From a virus, in IMG/VR virus record IMGVR_UViG_3300042876_000684, positions 1 through 38,693 of that record: 38,693 nt of DNA; one strand, given 5' to 3'. Below the pieces are notes generated by a model. It was not told where the DNA came from, did no database searches, and was given only the letters and a program-made list of their open reading frames with translations. Both the position numbers and the translations under genes were made by a program. Positions 27,896 through 36,482 of this stretch are shown piece after piece. The first letter of the stretch is position 1. Each line of letters starts with the position of its first letter.

Positions 27896-29811
27896 TGCAG
27901 TATCCCCGTCAGCATAAGCTCATTGTCCTGGCGAATCGACCGGCGATCTTCCGGGCTCAGCCGCGAATCAAATCTACGGTGATCGTTGATCGTGAGCTGA
28001 GAAACATTCGTCCCTCCCGAGGTCACCCCGTTGCTCTGGTTCGAATTACCACTGGCCACCTGCGCCGCCGGCGTGTTGGCGGTCGGGGCTGGCAGTTTAT
28101 CAAAATAATCCTTCAGCAAGGCCGCATTATCAACCAGAGTTTGCATATCAGCTACCATCGATCCGGTAAAGTTTTGGAAAAGTTTCGCGGCCTTTTCGGT
28201 GCCGTCACTCATCGTGTCGAGGGCATCGGTCACGGCCTGTTTGCGGAGCCGCTTTTGTTCGTTGTAATCCTGCTGCATATCCGCCAATTGGGTGGCTCGC
28301 TGCTGCGCCTGGCGCAAACGCTGGGTATCAAAATCCTGCTGTTGGTCGGCCAGTTGGATGGCAAAATTTTGTAATCGGAATGCCCGCTGCATGTCCCAAT
28401 CGGCCTGCTGGTCAGCCTGGCTGCGGTTGAAATCCTCAATCTGGCGCGCGCGCGAAATATCATAATCCTCTTCAGACCGCGATTGCTGGATGGCGTATTG
28501 CCGGGTGGCCTGCATGTAACTGAAGGCATCTCCACTGCGGGCAATATCCCACAATTGGAACTGGAAATCCTCAGCGGCCCGGCTGCGCTGGCGCTGGAAA
28601 TCCTCCTCCGATCGCACCATCTGGATCCCGAAATCGCGCACGGCCCGGCTGCGCTGGATCTGGTACATGATGGTGTCCTGGCTTTCCTGCCTGGCGAAAT
28701 CGCGTACAGATCGCGCCCTGGCGCGGTTGAAATCCTCCTGCTCGTATTGCTGCTGCATCTCAAAATCGCGTTTGGACCTGGCAAGGTTGAGCAAATAGGC
28801 TCGCTGCGCCTGCTCTTCCTGGCGGTAATACTGGTTATAGATCAGGATCTGGTTGGCCAGGAAACCACCCAAACGAGAATTATTCGAATCCGTGGCTGCC
28901 GGTGGCGCCGCGGCTCCGGATGCCACCGCGCCATATTTCTCGATGCTCGTAAATCCTAACTGGCTGCTGGTCCCGGTTCGCTTGCGCATCTCACTGACAA
29001 CCATCCCCATTCCCGGCGAAATCGCGCTCAATAAACCCTGCAAAAAGTCACTCGCGAGCTGCGATTCAATCGGCTTTTCGCCGGTGGCCTTCGCCAACAG
29101 TTCATTCGCGCCAATCCCCAACCCCACTCCGCCCAAGCCCGAAAGAATAGCTCCCAGGCCGGTAGCGCCCGCCGCAACAGGCGCGGCTGCCTGAGCCGGG
29201 CCATAAGCCGCGGCGCCCACCCCGCCGGCAGAATTGATATAGGTGCCTGATAATGCCTTTCCGGCAGCGGCCAGAGCTGTGTTCCCGCCCAACGAAGTGA
29301 ATATTTTCGACCCCAGTGAAGCCACCGTGCCAACTGCGCCCAGGGCCGCCCCACCGGCGGCGATTTTCAAACCGGCATCCACCAACCCTGGGTTTTTCTC
29401 GGCAAACGCCGCGGCATGGTCCATGAAGGCTGAATATTTCTCCATCCACGGGATGGCCTGCTCGGCGAACACGCGCCCGATCCGGGTGCCGCTCATCTCA
29501 ATCGACTGGTTGGCCATCAGCCAGCGCCGTGAGCTGGCCTCAGTGGCCCCCATCTGTTTGGTGTAGGCATCGATTGAGCCGGTCATCAGCTTAAACGCGC
29601 CACCGGAAACAACCGCCAAAGCCGCGCTGGCTTTGAGCAGGTTATCCATTTGCTTGTTCAGGCCCTTGACCTTTTCCTCGGATTTTCCCGCCTGGCTTCC
29701 GGTGTCTTTGACGCCATTAGCAACGGTGTCAGCCGCTTTTTTGGAATCCTTGATCCCGCTTTCATCGGTGACATATTTGATTCTTACGGTAAGTTCTTTT
29801 TCATCAGTCAT
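27892..29811 (-). CDS. Tape measure protein with hendecad coiled-coil repeats
   Basis: A 639-aa protein; it sets tail length and occupies the tube. It follows the frameshifted chaperone genes, as is universal in siphoviruses. The N-terminus is helical, followed by Gly/Ala-rich hydrophobic stretches (150-245). Residues about 349-516 consist of an 11-residue repeat with Asp-Phe (or Asp-Tyr/Trp) at each register (DFEMQQQYEQE, DFNRARARSVR, DFGIQMVRSEE, DFQRQRSRAAE, DYDISRARQIE), i.e. a hendecad pattern. By the usual 0.15 nm per residue the tail would be about 95 nm, an estimate. The ATG at 29811 is preferred over 29838 because the 9 extra residues look spurious; it overlaps the chaperone frame. 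Confidence 0.88.
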   Translation of the reverse strand: MTDEKELTVRIKYVTDESGIKDSKKAADTVANGVKDTGSQAGKSEEKVKGLNKQMDNLLKASAALAVVSGGAFKLMTGSIDAYTKQMGATEASSRRWLMANQSIEMSGTRIGRVFAEQAIPWMEKYSAFMDHAAAFAEKNPGLVDAGLKIAAGGAALGAVGTVASLGSKIFTSLGGNTALAAAGKALSGTYINSAGGVGAAAYGPAQAAAPVAAGATGLGAILSGLGGVGLGIGANELLAKATGEKPIESQLASDFLQGLLSAISPGMGMVVSEMRKRTGTSSQLGFTSIEKYGAVASGAAAPPAATDSNNSRLGGFLANQILIYNQYYRQEEQAQRAYLLNLARSKRDFEMQQQYEQEDFNRARARSVRDFARQESQDTIMYQIQRSRAVRDFGIQMVRSEEDFQRQRSRAAEDFQFQLWDIARSGDAFSYMQATRQYAIQQSRSEEDYDISRARQIEDFNRSQADQQADWDMQRAFRLQNFAIQLADQQQDFDTQRLRQAQQRATQLADMQQDYNEQKRLRKQAVTDALDTMSDGTEKAAKLFQNFTGSMVADMQTLVDNAALLKDYFDKLPAPTANTPAAQVASGNSNQSNGVTSGGTNVSQLTINDHRRFDSRLSPEDRRSIRQDNELMLTGILQ

Positions 29812-30061
29812 CTTTTTTGATCTCGTTGAACTGGGCAACCAGGGTGAATAGATTATCCATTAGCAACTGGGGCTGATCGAGCAACCCACCCGAAAAAGGG
29901 AGGAACCGCCAGGCCGTAGCTTGCATCAGGGTGAAGGTGTGCCACGCCATTTCCATGTCGTCGACCGTTCCCACAAGCACGTTGTCTGGCGGTTCCTCTC
30001 CGGGTCCGAGTAAACTTTGCCCGGCGGCAAAACTCATCAATCGCTGCTGGATCTCAGTTCT
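29804..30061 (-). CDS. Tail assembly chaperone, frameshifted T part (GT)
   Basis: The -1 frame after the slippery A9 run encodes 85 residues (RTEIQQRLMSFAAGQSLLGP... to KKDD), giving a GT fusion of about 212 aa with the upstream frame. In lambda the GT protein escorts the tape measure during tail assembly and this two-frame layout is conserved in siphoviruses. It lies directly before the tape-measure start and overlaps it by 8 nt. An independent start is not apparent. Confidence 0.85.
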   Translation of the reverse strand, partial: RTEIQQRLMSFAAGQSLLGPGEEPPDNVLVGTVDDMEMAWHTFTLMQATAWRFLPFSGGLLDQPQLLMDNLFTLVAQFNEIKKDD

Positions 30062-30441
30062 TTTTTTTTGGCAGCTTCGCTGATGGTGGTCTCCGGGCTC
30101 CAATGGGAATTCATCTGGTAGGTGGCCTCTTCCCATGCCGCTAACAACCGATCTGGCAATAGGCAAAACTGCTCGAGCGGGATCGGCATCTTGGAGAAAT
30201 CGACCACGATCTCGGCATCGTTTGCGTCGAACACGGTCAGCGTTCCGGATCCCGATAGCACCGATGCCACCAGGTCGGGATAGGTGATGACCCGCAGCAC
30301 CTTATCCGCTTCGCTCTCGCCTTCAGCAGGCTTGCTGTTGTAGCGCAGCACCGAGCGAGTCATCCCCATCCGGCCATTGGCCTCGACGATGTCGAGTTTG
30401 ACACCATCGCATTCGACAATCGCCTTCGGCCTAATACTCAT
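30037..30441 (-). CDS. Tail assembly chaperone, unshifted product (G)
   Basis: A 134-aa protein between tail tube and tape measure. The N-terminal part is beta-rich (ATG at 30441; IVECDGVKLDIVEANGRMG), followed by helices around AVLRYNSKP-type and PLEQFCLLPDRLLAAWEEA segments. It ends shortly after GCC AAA AAA AAA GAA, the slippery site at which ribosomes enter the downstream frame. Its position and frameshift identify the role better than sequence similarity does. It overlaps the tube gene by 11 nt. Confidence 0.85.
   Translation of the reverse strand: MSIRPKAIVECDGVKLDIVEANGRMGMTRSVLRYNSKPAEGESEADKVLRVITYPDLVASVLSGSGTLTVFDANDAEIVVDFSKMPIPLEQFCLLPDRLLAAWEEATYQMNSHWSPETTISEAAKKKELRSSSD
30061..30069 (-). 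other. Programmed -1 frameshift site (A9 run)
   Basis: Zero-frame codons AAA AAA AAA GAA can slip back one base on A-AAA-AAA-G, with AGA (30061-30059) as the next codon in the downstream frame. This is the classical G-GT arrangement of tail chaperones. Confidence 0.88.
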
Positions 30442-31246
30442 ACGCCACCGTCATGTTGACCCCGGTGCCAGGCGCCGTGGCCATCGTGATTTTGGTCGTG
30501 GTAACGGTGGTGGGGATGGTCAGAACGCCATTGAGCCAAACCGAAACGCTGGCCACAATCGCCGGGTAGAGAACCGGGAAGGAGAACTCAACGAGCGTGT
30601 TATTCCCCTGCCAGGCGATCAGTTTGGGACGGCCCCGGGTGTACCCGCTCAAAAATTGAGCGCTGGTAAACCCTTCGGTGCCTTCCACAAAAGCCGTGCC
30701 CCAAATATGCTTTGAGACAATTGCGGGCAGGATCGTGTATGGACGGCTCATGATCTGATCGACCATACCGACCTCACGCCGGAATAAACGGCAGTTCGGG
30801 TAAATCAACGAGTTCCACCCGCCCAATCCGTTCGACCCGGCGTCCTGATCGGCGTCCACCGCGTGCTGGAAGCTCAGTAATCCCACCTGCGCCTCAAACC
30901 CGCGTTTGTTGGTGCCACCGCCCATGTAGACGCCGGTGCCAACGGTGAAGGCTTTTTGATCGGCGATCAGGGCATCCACCACGTCAGAAATAACCCCCAT
31001 TTGCATTTCACCGGTGACCCCTTCCAGGGGAGGGAGCATATCGCCGTTGACAATCCGGTCATCCCCGGCGTGCCAGAAGGTGCGCGGCTCTTTGTCGTTA
31101 ACAGTGTGGACCTTGCCGCCGATGAACTTGACCCCCTCGTAAGGGGTAGTGGGCGACGCCGCCGCGATGTAACCATTCGAGTCTAACAAAAACAGGGTTG
31201 AGGCTCGCAGCCCTACCCCGGTACGAACACCAGTTGGAGCGGTCAT
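30431..31246 (-). CDS. Major tail (tube) protein
   Basis: A 271-aa, beta-rich protein expected to polymerise into the tail tube. The N-terminus (TAPTGVRTGVGLRASTLFLLDSNGYIA) is typical of tail-tube subunits; the C-terminus ends in a small Ig-like/hairpin tail (VSVWLNGVLTIPTTVTTTKITMA). Position just before the tail chaperone genes and after the tail terminator supports the call. ATG at 31246, nine bases after the preceding gene. Confidence 0.85.
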   Translation of the reverse strand: MTAPTGVRTGVGLRASTLFLLDSNGYIAAASPTTPYEGVKFIGGKVHTVNDKEPRTFWHAGDDRIVNGDMLPPLEGVTGEMQMGVISDVVDALIADQKAFTVGTGVYMGGGTNKRGFEAQVGLLSFQHAVDADQDAGSNGLGGWNSLIYPNCRLFRREVGMVDQIMSRPYTILPAIVSKHIWGTAFVEGTEGFTSAQFLSGYTRGRPKLIAWQGNNTLVEFSFPVLYPAIVASVSVWLNGVLTIPTTVTTTKITMATAPGTGVNMTVAYEY

Positions 31247-31255
31247 AGTGACTCC

Positions 31256-31708
31256 TTATTCCGCGTAGGTAAATTGAATCTGTTCCTTCACCTGGAGTTT
31301 GAACTCAATCCCCAGGAGAGGGGTTTCAGGGTTATCGAACACCAGCCGGGTAACACCCGAGTCGCCGATCACGTAGGCATATTGGACGCCATGCGTGCCG
31401 TTCAGGAAGGGCCGAGCCGCGAAATAATCGCGCACAGAGGTAAAGAAGGGCTCACATAGCCTTTCGGCCTCTCCTGGAATCCCCAGGACCCCCTGGAGCA
31501 CGTAGAGACGCATCAGGTAAACCCGCGTTTCATAATCGCCGCCGTCTCCCAACCCTTCCCAGTCTTGATTGGCCACGCTGGTCAGGTTGACAAACATCGG
31601 CAGATCAGCCGTGTTGAGCGAGGCCGGGGCCTGAGCATAAGCGGTTTTGACGCCGGTGATCAGCTTTTGCATTACGACAATGGCAGCTTTTACGGTTGCG
31701 ACACTCAT
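31256..31708 (-). CDS. Probable tail terminator / tail-completion protein
   Basis: A 150-aa mixed alpha/beta protein located between the head-tail connector and tail tube, the place of the tail terminator (lambda U-like) which caps the tube before joining. Features are an amphipathic N-terminal helix (AAIVVMQKLITGVKT) and beta segments (TRVYLMRLYVLQGV, FKLQVKEQIQFTYAE). No diagnostic motif; gene order carries the call. Confidence 0.68.
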   Translation of the reverse strand: MSVATVKAAIVVMQKLITGVKTAYAQAPASLNTADLPMFVNLTSVANQDWEGLGDGGDYETRVYLMRLYVLQGVLGIPGEAERLCEPFFTSVRDYFAARPFLNGTHGVQYAYVIGDSGVTRLVFDNPETPLLGIEFKLQVKEQIQFTYAE

Positions 31709-31712
31709 AGCA

Positions 31713-32318
31713 TCACCAGGGGATCACACGGGTAAAGCGCCCGATAAAATCCTGGAATCGGATTGGCAGAGCCTTGACGTATTGAGCCACACCATAATCA
31801 TTGAGGCCCACCACGTCGGACATACCCGACTGTGACTCTTTGTACATTCTGATGGTCAACAGGGTTGCCAATTCGACCAGGTCACCCGGGAGGCTGGCGG
31901 TCGCTGCCGCCAGCCCTCCTGAATAACTCACCTGGGCCATGATCCGGGCCCGGTTGAAAGACTGCCAGCACTCGACCGCCACGCCATTGCTGACCATCAG
32001 ATAAGTCGGATCCACGGCCTGCCAGGTCTCCACCGGGCTGTACCGGTAGTTGACCGCAGTCACCGCAGTGATCACCGGCTTATGCGGCCAGAGGACCAGG
32101 TGATTGCTGCTATCGACCAGCGGGTTGCGGGATCCGGTCAGGGTCTCGAGGGTAATCGTCTCCAGTTGGAAATAATTACTCGCATCGACCCTGCCACCGG
32201 TGACCAGGCGGTCAATCGCGCGACTGGCTTCCGTCACCTTGCGACCGAGGAGGGTATCATCGGTCGTTTCGGTGGCGTGCATATCCGACTTGACAATGGC
32301 GGTCGTGGTGTAGTCCAT
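31713..32318 (-). CDS. Head-tail connector/adaptor protein
   Basis: A 201-aa protein directly after the capsid gene. ASRAIDRLVTGGRV, LETLTGSRNPLVDSSNHLVLW and the closing helix LATLLTIRMYKESQS fit gp6-like head-tail connectors, rings that attach under the portal. It begins one base after the capsid stop, so the two are probably co-translated. Confidence 0.72.
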   Translation of the reverse strand: MDYTTTAIVKSDMHATETTDDTLLGRKVTEASRAIDRLVTGGRVDASNYFQLETITLETLTGSRNPLVDSSNHLVLWPHKPVITAVTAVNYRYSPVETWQAVDPTYLMVSNGVAVECWQSFNRARIMAQVSYSGGLAAATASLPGDLVELATLLTIRMYKESQSGMSDVVGLNDYGVAQYVKALPIRFQDFIGRFTRVIPW

Positions 32319-32319
32319 G

Positions 32320-33867
32320 TTAGGCGTTGCCGATGTTGGTGATCACGGACAGGGCCGGGGTGAAATAGACGGCCAAAACACCGTCGAAATACACGCCGGA
32401 TTCGTACTGGCGGGTGCGCAGTGGCCATTCCATCTGGTAGTAATCCCGGCGCAGTTTTTTCTCGACGATGTTGGGCACACCGTTGATCGGATAGGGCAGA
32501 TCCCAGGTCACACCCATCAGGGTGCCAGGCGGCATATTGGGGTGGATCTCGATGGGGACGTTCTGCTTGCCGCTCTTGGCGTATTTGTTGAAATACGTAA
32601 ACACGCCGGCGCCCGCGGTGATGTTGCCCTGTTGCGGTCCGTTCTGGACCAGGGTCTGCATCACGTTGTAGGTGCCACCATTGCCCATCACCTTTTTGGT
32701 GATGTTTTTGGCTTCCTGGCTGTTGACGTAGATCGCATCCACGCCCAGGCGGTAATTGTCCCAGCGGTTCTGGAGCATTTCGTCGATCTCGACGATCCCC
32801 ACCCCGCCGTCGCTGGTCAGGCCGGTGCCGGTGCCCGCGGTGCCATCGGCCATCACTTTGGTGTACGCGCCCGATCCGGACGCAAACGCCTGCGAGAGCA
32901 GACCGTTATAGGCATAGCCGTTTTTGCTGTAATCGGTCGACCCGGTCAGCAAAGCCTGGCGCCCAGAGGTCACGTAGCTGGTCAGCTTGACGCTGTTGAT
33001 CAGCGTGATCGCCTGGCATTTACCGTTGCTGGTGCTGGTGCCGAGGAACCAGGCATAAGCCATAGCGCCCGGGATTTGGGTGCAGGTCGCGTGCACGCCC
33101 CAGGTATCCGCCGGGGTCAGGGTGGTGATGTCGGCCTGGTTGGAAACCCGGCTGACACCCGCCCCATAAGTGAAGGCCGATCCGCCATCCGCCGGGGTGA
33201 CACTGACATTATCCGGGATACTGGCCACCGTGGAGGCCAGCCAGCCGTGCATGGTCAGCGCGTACACGTTCATGTAGTAGTGCGCGGCAGCCGGGATGGT
33301 GCCACCGTTCGCATCCGCCACCGGCGTCCCCAAAACAGGCACGCCCAGGGCGATGGCGTCATAGTTGGCGCCCAGATCGCTGATTTCTTCCTCAATCATG
33401 GTTGCCCACAGCAAGCGTTGGCCGGTGGTGGCACGCACATTCTCGAAATTCTCCGCGGCCAGTTCGGCTTCGAACGTGACCGAGTCTTCCAGGCCCAGGG
33501 CCTTATAACTCGCCGAAACCGGGGCAGCAACCGTGGTCACCAACCCATTGCGCTTGCCTTCGGGCACAAACCCGCGCAGCGATGCGCTGTTGATCGCGGT
33601 CACGCTGATCCAGTTGGTGGCCGTGCCACCATTGCCCGGCACACGCGGGATCCGGTTGCGCAGTGGGGTCAAGACCGGGAAGAGGTTCTTCGCCGGGGCT
33701 TGCAGGTCATACCACACCAGACCGGAAGCCTGGCTGATGCCCGCCGATTTGGTGATTTCAGCAGCGATGCGCGGATCGCCCTGGCGTTGGTTCGATTTGG
33801 CCAGGCTCTTGCGGAATTGAGCGAGAGCTTCCTGGCTGAGCTGAGATAAATCGTTGATGGTGTTCAT
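32320..33867 (-). CDS. Major capsid protein (HK97-type expected)
   Basis: A 515-aa protein following the protease/scaffold gene. The N-terminal helical part (SQEALAQFRKSLAKSNQRQ...) would be an N-arm or delta domain, then a beta-rich core with segments FPVLTPLRNRIPRVP, ASLRGFVPEGKRNG, AELAAENFENVRATTGQRLLWATMIEEE and a C-terminal P-domain-like NKYAKSGKQNVPIEIHPNMPPGTLMGVTW...MEWPLRTRQYESGVYFDGVLAVYF. A Gly/Thr-rich insertion near 225-285 (PDNVSVTPADGG...) may be a surface Ig-like loop. AGGA precedes the ATG at 33867. A plus-strand antisense frame covers the same DNA but is a shadow. Confidence 0.85.
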   Translation of the reverse strand: MNTINDLSQLSQEALAQFRKSLAKSNQRQGDPRIAAEITKSAGISQASGLVWYDLQAPAKNLFPVLTPLRNRIPRVPGNGGTATNWISVTAINSASLRGFVPEGKRNGLVTTVAAPVSASYKALGLEDSVTFEAELAAENFENVRATTGQRLLWATMIEEEISDLGANYDAIALGVPVLGTPVADANGGTIPAAAHYYMNVYALTMHGWLASTVASIPDNVSVTPADGGSAFTYGAGVSRVSNQADITTLTPADTWGVHATCTQIPGAMAYAWFLGTSTSNGKCQAITLINSVKLTSYVTSGRQALLTGSTDYSKNGYAYNGLLSQAFASGSGAYTKVMADGTAGTGTGLTSDGGVGIVEIDEMLQNRWDNYRLGVDAIYVNSQEAKNITKKVMGNGGTYNVMQTLVQNGPQQGNITAGAGVFTYFNKYAKSGKQNVPIEIHPNMPPGTLMGVTWDLPYPINGVPNIVEKKLRRDYYQMEWPLRTRQYESGVYFDGVLAVYFTPALSVITNIGNA

Positions 33868-33907
33868 TGCTTTCCTTTCAAAAATTGGTTAGTTCCTGCC
33901 AGGCAGG

Positions 33908-35215
33908 CTAATGTCTTGCATACCCGATGTAATTCGGGGTAGCGGCTTTGATTTCCATTTCCGCGATTTGGTGCGAGAGGGTCTCGCGGAAAGCCGGATC
34001 CAGGTTAGTATCAGCGGCCATCCCCTTGAGGATCTCAATCGTCGGGTTGGCCGGAACGTTCGGATTGCCCCACGGCAATTCGCGCAGCACTGGTTTTTGT
34101 TTCAGCGCCTCAACCTGAGCGGTCAGATCCTCAACCGCTATTGCCAGGCGCGGGATGTCATTGCCAAAGGCTTTGGCAATCTCCTCGATCCGGTCCTGAA
34201 GGGTGGTAAATTCAGCCTTGCTGACCACATCCACCACCGGCGCGCGTTTGGCCACGACCGTCTTTTTGGAAGCGGGTTTCTGCCCCTTCGCCACGGTCGT
34301 CTTTTTCTCGTCATCCTCCACCGGCTGCTCGCTCTCCAAACCGGCTAAGGCCGCCTGCTTTTCTTCTTCGGTGGCGGGTTCATCGGGCGCGCCTTCGCCT
34401 TCGTCTTCTTCCGGCGCAGGTTCGCCCAGGGCGGCGTGCTCTTCTTCGGCCTCTTCGTCGTCTTCGGCGACCACTTCGACCTCAGCGCCATTGGCTTGCA
34501 TCACAAGCGCAATCGCGTTGGTGTAATGACTGGCCTTTGCCAGATCCCCGGCCAATTCGGCAGCATTGCGCAATTCTTGCAACGCCTGGACGGCTGGCAG
34601 GTGATCGGCGGCCTTCTTGACCTCTTCTTCTTTGGGGGTCTCTTCTTCCGGATCCATTCCATATCCTTTCCACAAAATTACCTGTGCGCCGGGCGTAGCC
34701 GGACGATCCACCAGGCTGATTTCTTTAAGCCCAATCTCCTGGATCAGTCTGACGACCTTTCCGGCAAATTTGGCGATCTGCAACTTGAACACGTCGGCCT
34801 TGATCGAGAAGCCCTTATAAACGCCGGTGATGACCTTTTCCCACGCCAGCGGGTCGACGATGTGGGCCACCACGTGCAGCGGGTTATGGACCTTGCGCCC
34901 GTCGGGCAGCTCGATCTCGCCTTTCAGCACCTCGGCCTTGAGGATGACCCCCACCGCGCTGGTATCGCCGTGCATTTCGCGCAGGTTGGCGTACTGCATG
35001 TAATCGGGCAGGGCCTTTTCGATGGCCGCCGCCTGGACCACGTCGCCCTCGTAATAGACCTGGTCGCGCGGCTTGGTGCCGTCCTTGTTATCGGGCGGCC
35101 ACACCCCGCCCTGAAGGTCGATGTCTTCGGATGAGGCATATCCCTCCACAATATGTTGTTCCTCATCGCGCTTTGCGATGGTAAAAAAACTGGTATGAGC
35201 AGAAATAATGCGCAT
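33908..35215 (-). CDS. Prohead protease (XkdF/S78-like) fused to acidic scaffold-like tail
   Basis: A 435-aa protein. Residues 1-180 resemble the XkdF/U35-type prohead serine protease: VEGYASSEDIDLQG (23-36), REMHGDTSAVG with candidate His82, and KGFSIKA with candidate Ser137, then LKEISLVDRPA. From about 190 it turns into a very acidic, Glu/Ala-rich region (EEDEEAEEEHAALGE...), Lys-rich stretch, and a C-terminal coiled coil (339-390, LQDRIEEIAKAFGN, IAVEDLTAQVEALKQK), as expected for a scaffold. So cleavage and scaffolding are in one chain. AGGAG precedes the ATG at 35215. Confidence 0.8.
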   Translation of the reverse strand: MRIISAHTSFFTIAKRDEEQHIVEGYASSEDIDLQGGVWPPDNKDGTKPRDQVYYEGDVVQAAAIEKALPDYMQYANLREMHGDTSAVGVILKAEVLKGEIELPDGRKVHNPLHVVAHIVDPLAWEKVITGVYKGFSIKADVFKLQIAKFAGKVVRLIQEIGLKEISLVDRPATPGAQVILWKGYGMDPEEETPKEEEVKKAADHLPAVQALQELRNAAELAGDLAKASHYTNAIALVMQANGAEVEVVAEDDEEAEEEHAALGEPAPEEDEGEGAPDEPATEEEKQAALAGLESEQPVEDDEKKTTVAKGQKPASKKTVVAKRAPVVDVVSKAEFTTLQDRIEEIAKAFGNDIPRLAIAVEDLTAQVEALKQKPVLRELPWGNPNVPANPTIEILKGMAADTNLDPAFRETLSHQIAEMEIKAATPNYIGYARH

Positions 35216-35242
35216 GTATGCTCCTCTCCTAAAAAATAAACT

Positions 35243-36457
35243 TTATGGCACCTTGAATACGCAGAATCTGCTGATCCGCACGGTACCTGACACAGCCTGA
35301 AACTGCCAATAAGAGCGGATTTTGGTCGTATTGGCCGGGATGATTACGTTGGCAGTCCTGAGAATTGCGTAGCGAGGATTAACAATAGCCGCTCCACTGC
35401 CACCCCCAGCCGAATATCCCAATGCATACTCGAATTTCAGGACACTGCTGCTGGCGTTGAGACAAGCAAGATAAAGGTTTATGTTAAATGCCCCAACCCA
35501 ATCGTCGTCAGAATCCAATTCGAGCATAGCGGCGATATTGTCTCCAACCGCAAAACCCGTGGTCGCATCGCCGATCATGCTCAGCGTCAAGGTATCCGAT
35601 TCGGCGCCCAAGACCGCTTTCTGCCAGTTCCCTACTCCGGAACCGTGGGCAATCTGCGACCAGGTGCCTCCACCGGTCGCCGTATAAAAATGGGCTACCG
35701 TTCCGGTGGCCGGCGCGGATTTTGTTCCATCGGTTCCGGTCATGAGCGGATTCGGAACGGCGTTGAACCAAATCAATCGCGGATCGCTGTTGTTTGGGAT
35801 CAGTATGTCTCGCACCGGAATAATGTTTTTTAGGTCAGCATACATTTTCTGGCCGATGGTGCCGGCTCCCAGCGCGTTGGGATGGACCTGATCGCTAATT
35901 GTGTAACCGGCCAGTGGCACCGCATACGCCGAACCGGTATCACGATAGAGCGGTCCGATATCAGACAAAACAAACTTTTCGGCAGGTTGGTCGGCGGCGT
36001 AAATTCGCAAGCGATTGTTGACATCCAGCCACGTTGCCGTGCGCTGAGTGGTATTAAAAACAGACGACGGCAATATCGTTGTGCCAATTACCCGCTGGCC
36101 ATTGCTAAAGCACTTGTTGTATATCGCAACCAGGTTGCTATAGATTGTGTCAGCACTGGCATCCGCCGCAATATCGTTTGCCCCGCCTTCGACGAGTACC
36201 CATCCGGCGTCCTTCGACAAAACATCAGGCTGTATTCTCGTCAGCATCTGGGTGGTCGATTCTCCGCCCACCCCGGAGTTGGCAATAACATCCAATCGCT
36301 GCCCCAACAATGCGTTAGCCCAATTCCAGAACCCGCAACCCGTTGGGTGGGTGGCGTTTTCGAGCGTGATGGAATCACCAAACAACACAAGGCCGAAACG
36401 GTTTTTGTTGCTCCCGCTGAGCATGCGCTTTCTGTGCATATTCATAGTTCTGTTCAT
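35243..36457 (-). CDS. SGNH/GDSL hydrolase in the head module
   Basis: A 404-aa esterase-type protein. Catalytic SGNH blocks are clear: FGDSI with Ser29, SGVGG with Gly62, GGANDI with Asn94, and SDQVHPN with Asp189 and His192. Enzymes of this family remove acyl groups from polysaccharides, lipids or peptides. Residues about 215-404 form a beta-rich domain likely to bind glycans (VAHFYTATGGGTWSQI; SGTVRISRFCVFKVP). GGAGG lies 8 nt before the ATG. It lies between structural protein genes, so it is probably a virion component deacetylating the host surface during infection. Nearly all catalytic residues are in place. Confidence 0.85.
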   Translation of the reverse strand: MNRTMNMHRKRMLSGSNKNRFGLVLFGDSITLENATHPTGCGFWNWANALLGQRLDVIANSGVGGESTTQMLTRIQPDVLSKDAGWVLVEGGANDIAADASADTIYSNLVAIYNKCFSNGQRVIGTTILPSSVFNTTQRTATWLDVNNRLRIYAADQPAEKFVLSDIGPLYRDTGSAYAVPLAGYTISDQVHPNALGAGTIGQKMYADLKNIIPVRDILIPNNSDPRLIWFNAVPNPLMTGTDGTKSAPATGTVAHFYTATGGGTWSQIAHGSGVGNWQKAVLGAESDTLTLSMIGDATTGFAVGDNIAAMLELDSDDDWVGAFNINLYLACLNASSSVLKFEYALGYSAGGGSGAAIVNPRYAILRTANVIIPANTTKIRSYWQFQAVSGTVRISRFCVFKVP

Positions 36458-36482
36458 TTTCGGCCTCCTGAAAAGCTACTTC

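Noticed and set aside
32317-33849. 510-codon plus-strand frame antisense to the capsid gene
   Set aside because: It mirrors the capsid codons and its composition (His/Gly/Arg-rich) is that of a reverse-complement shadow in GC-rich coding DNA; no ribosome site or gene context supports it.
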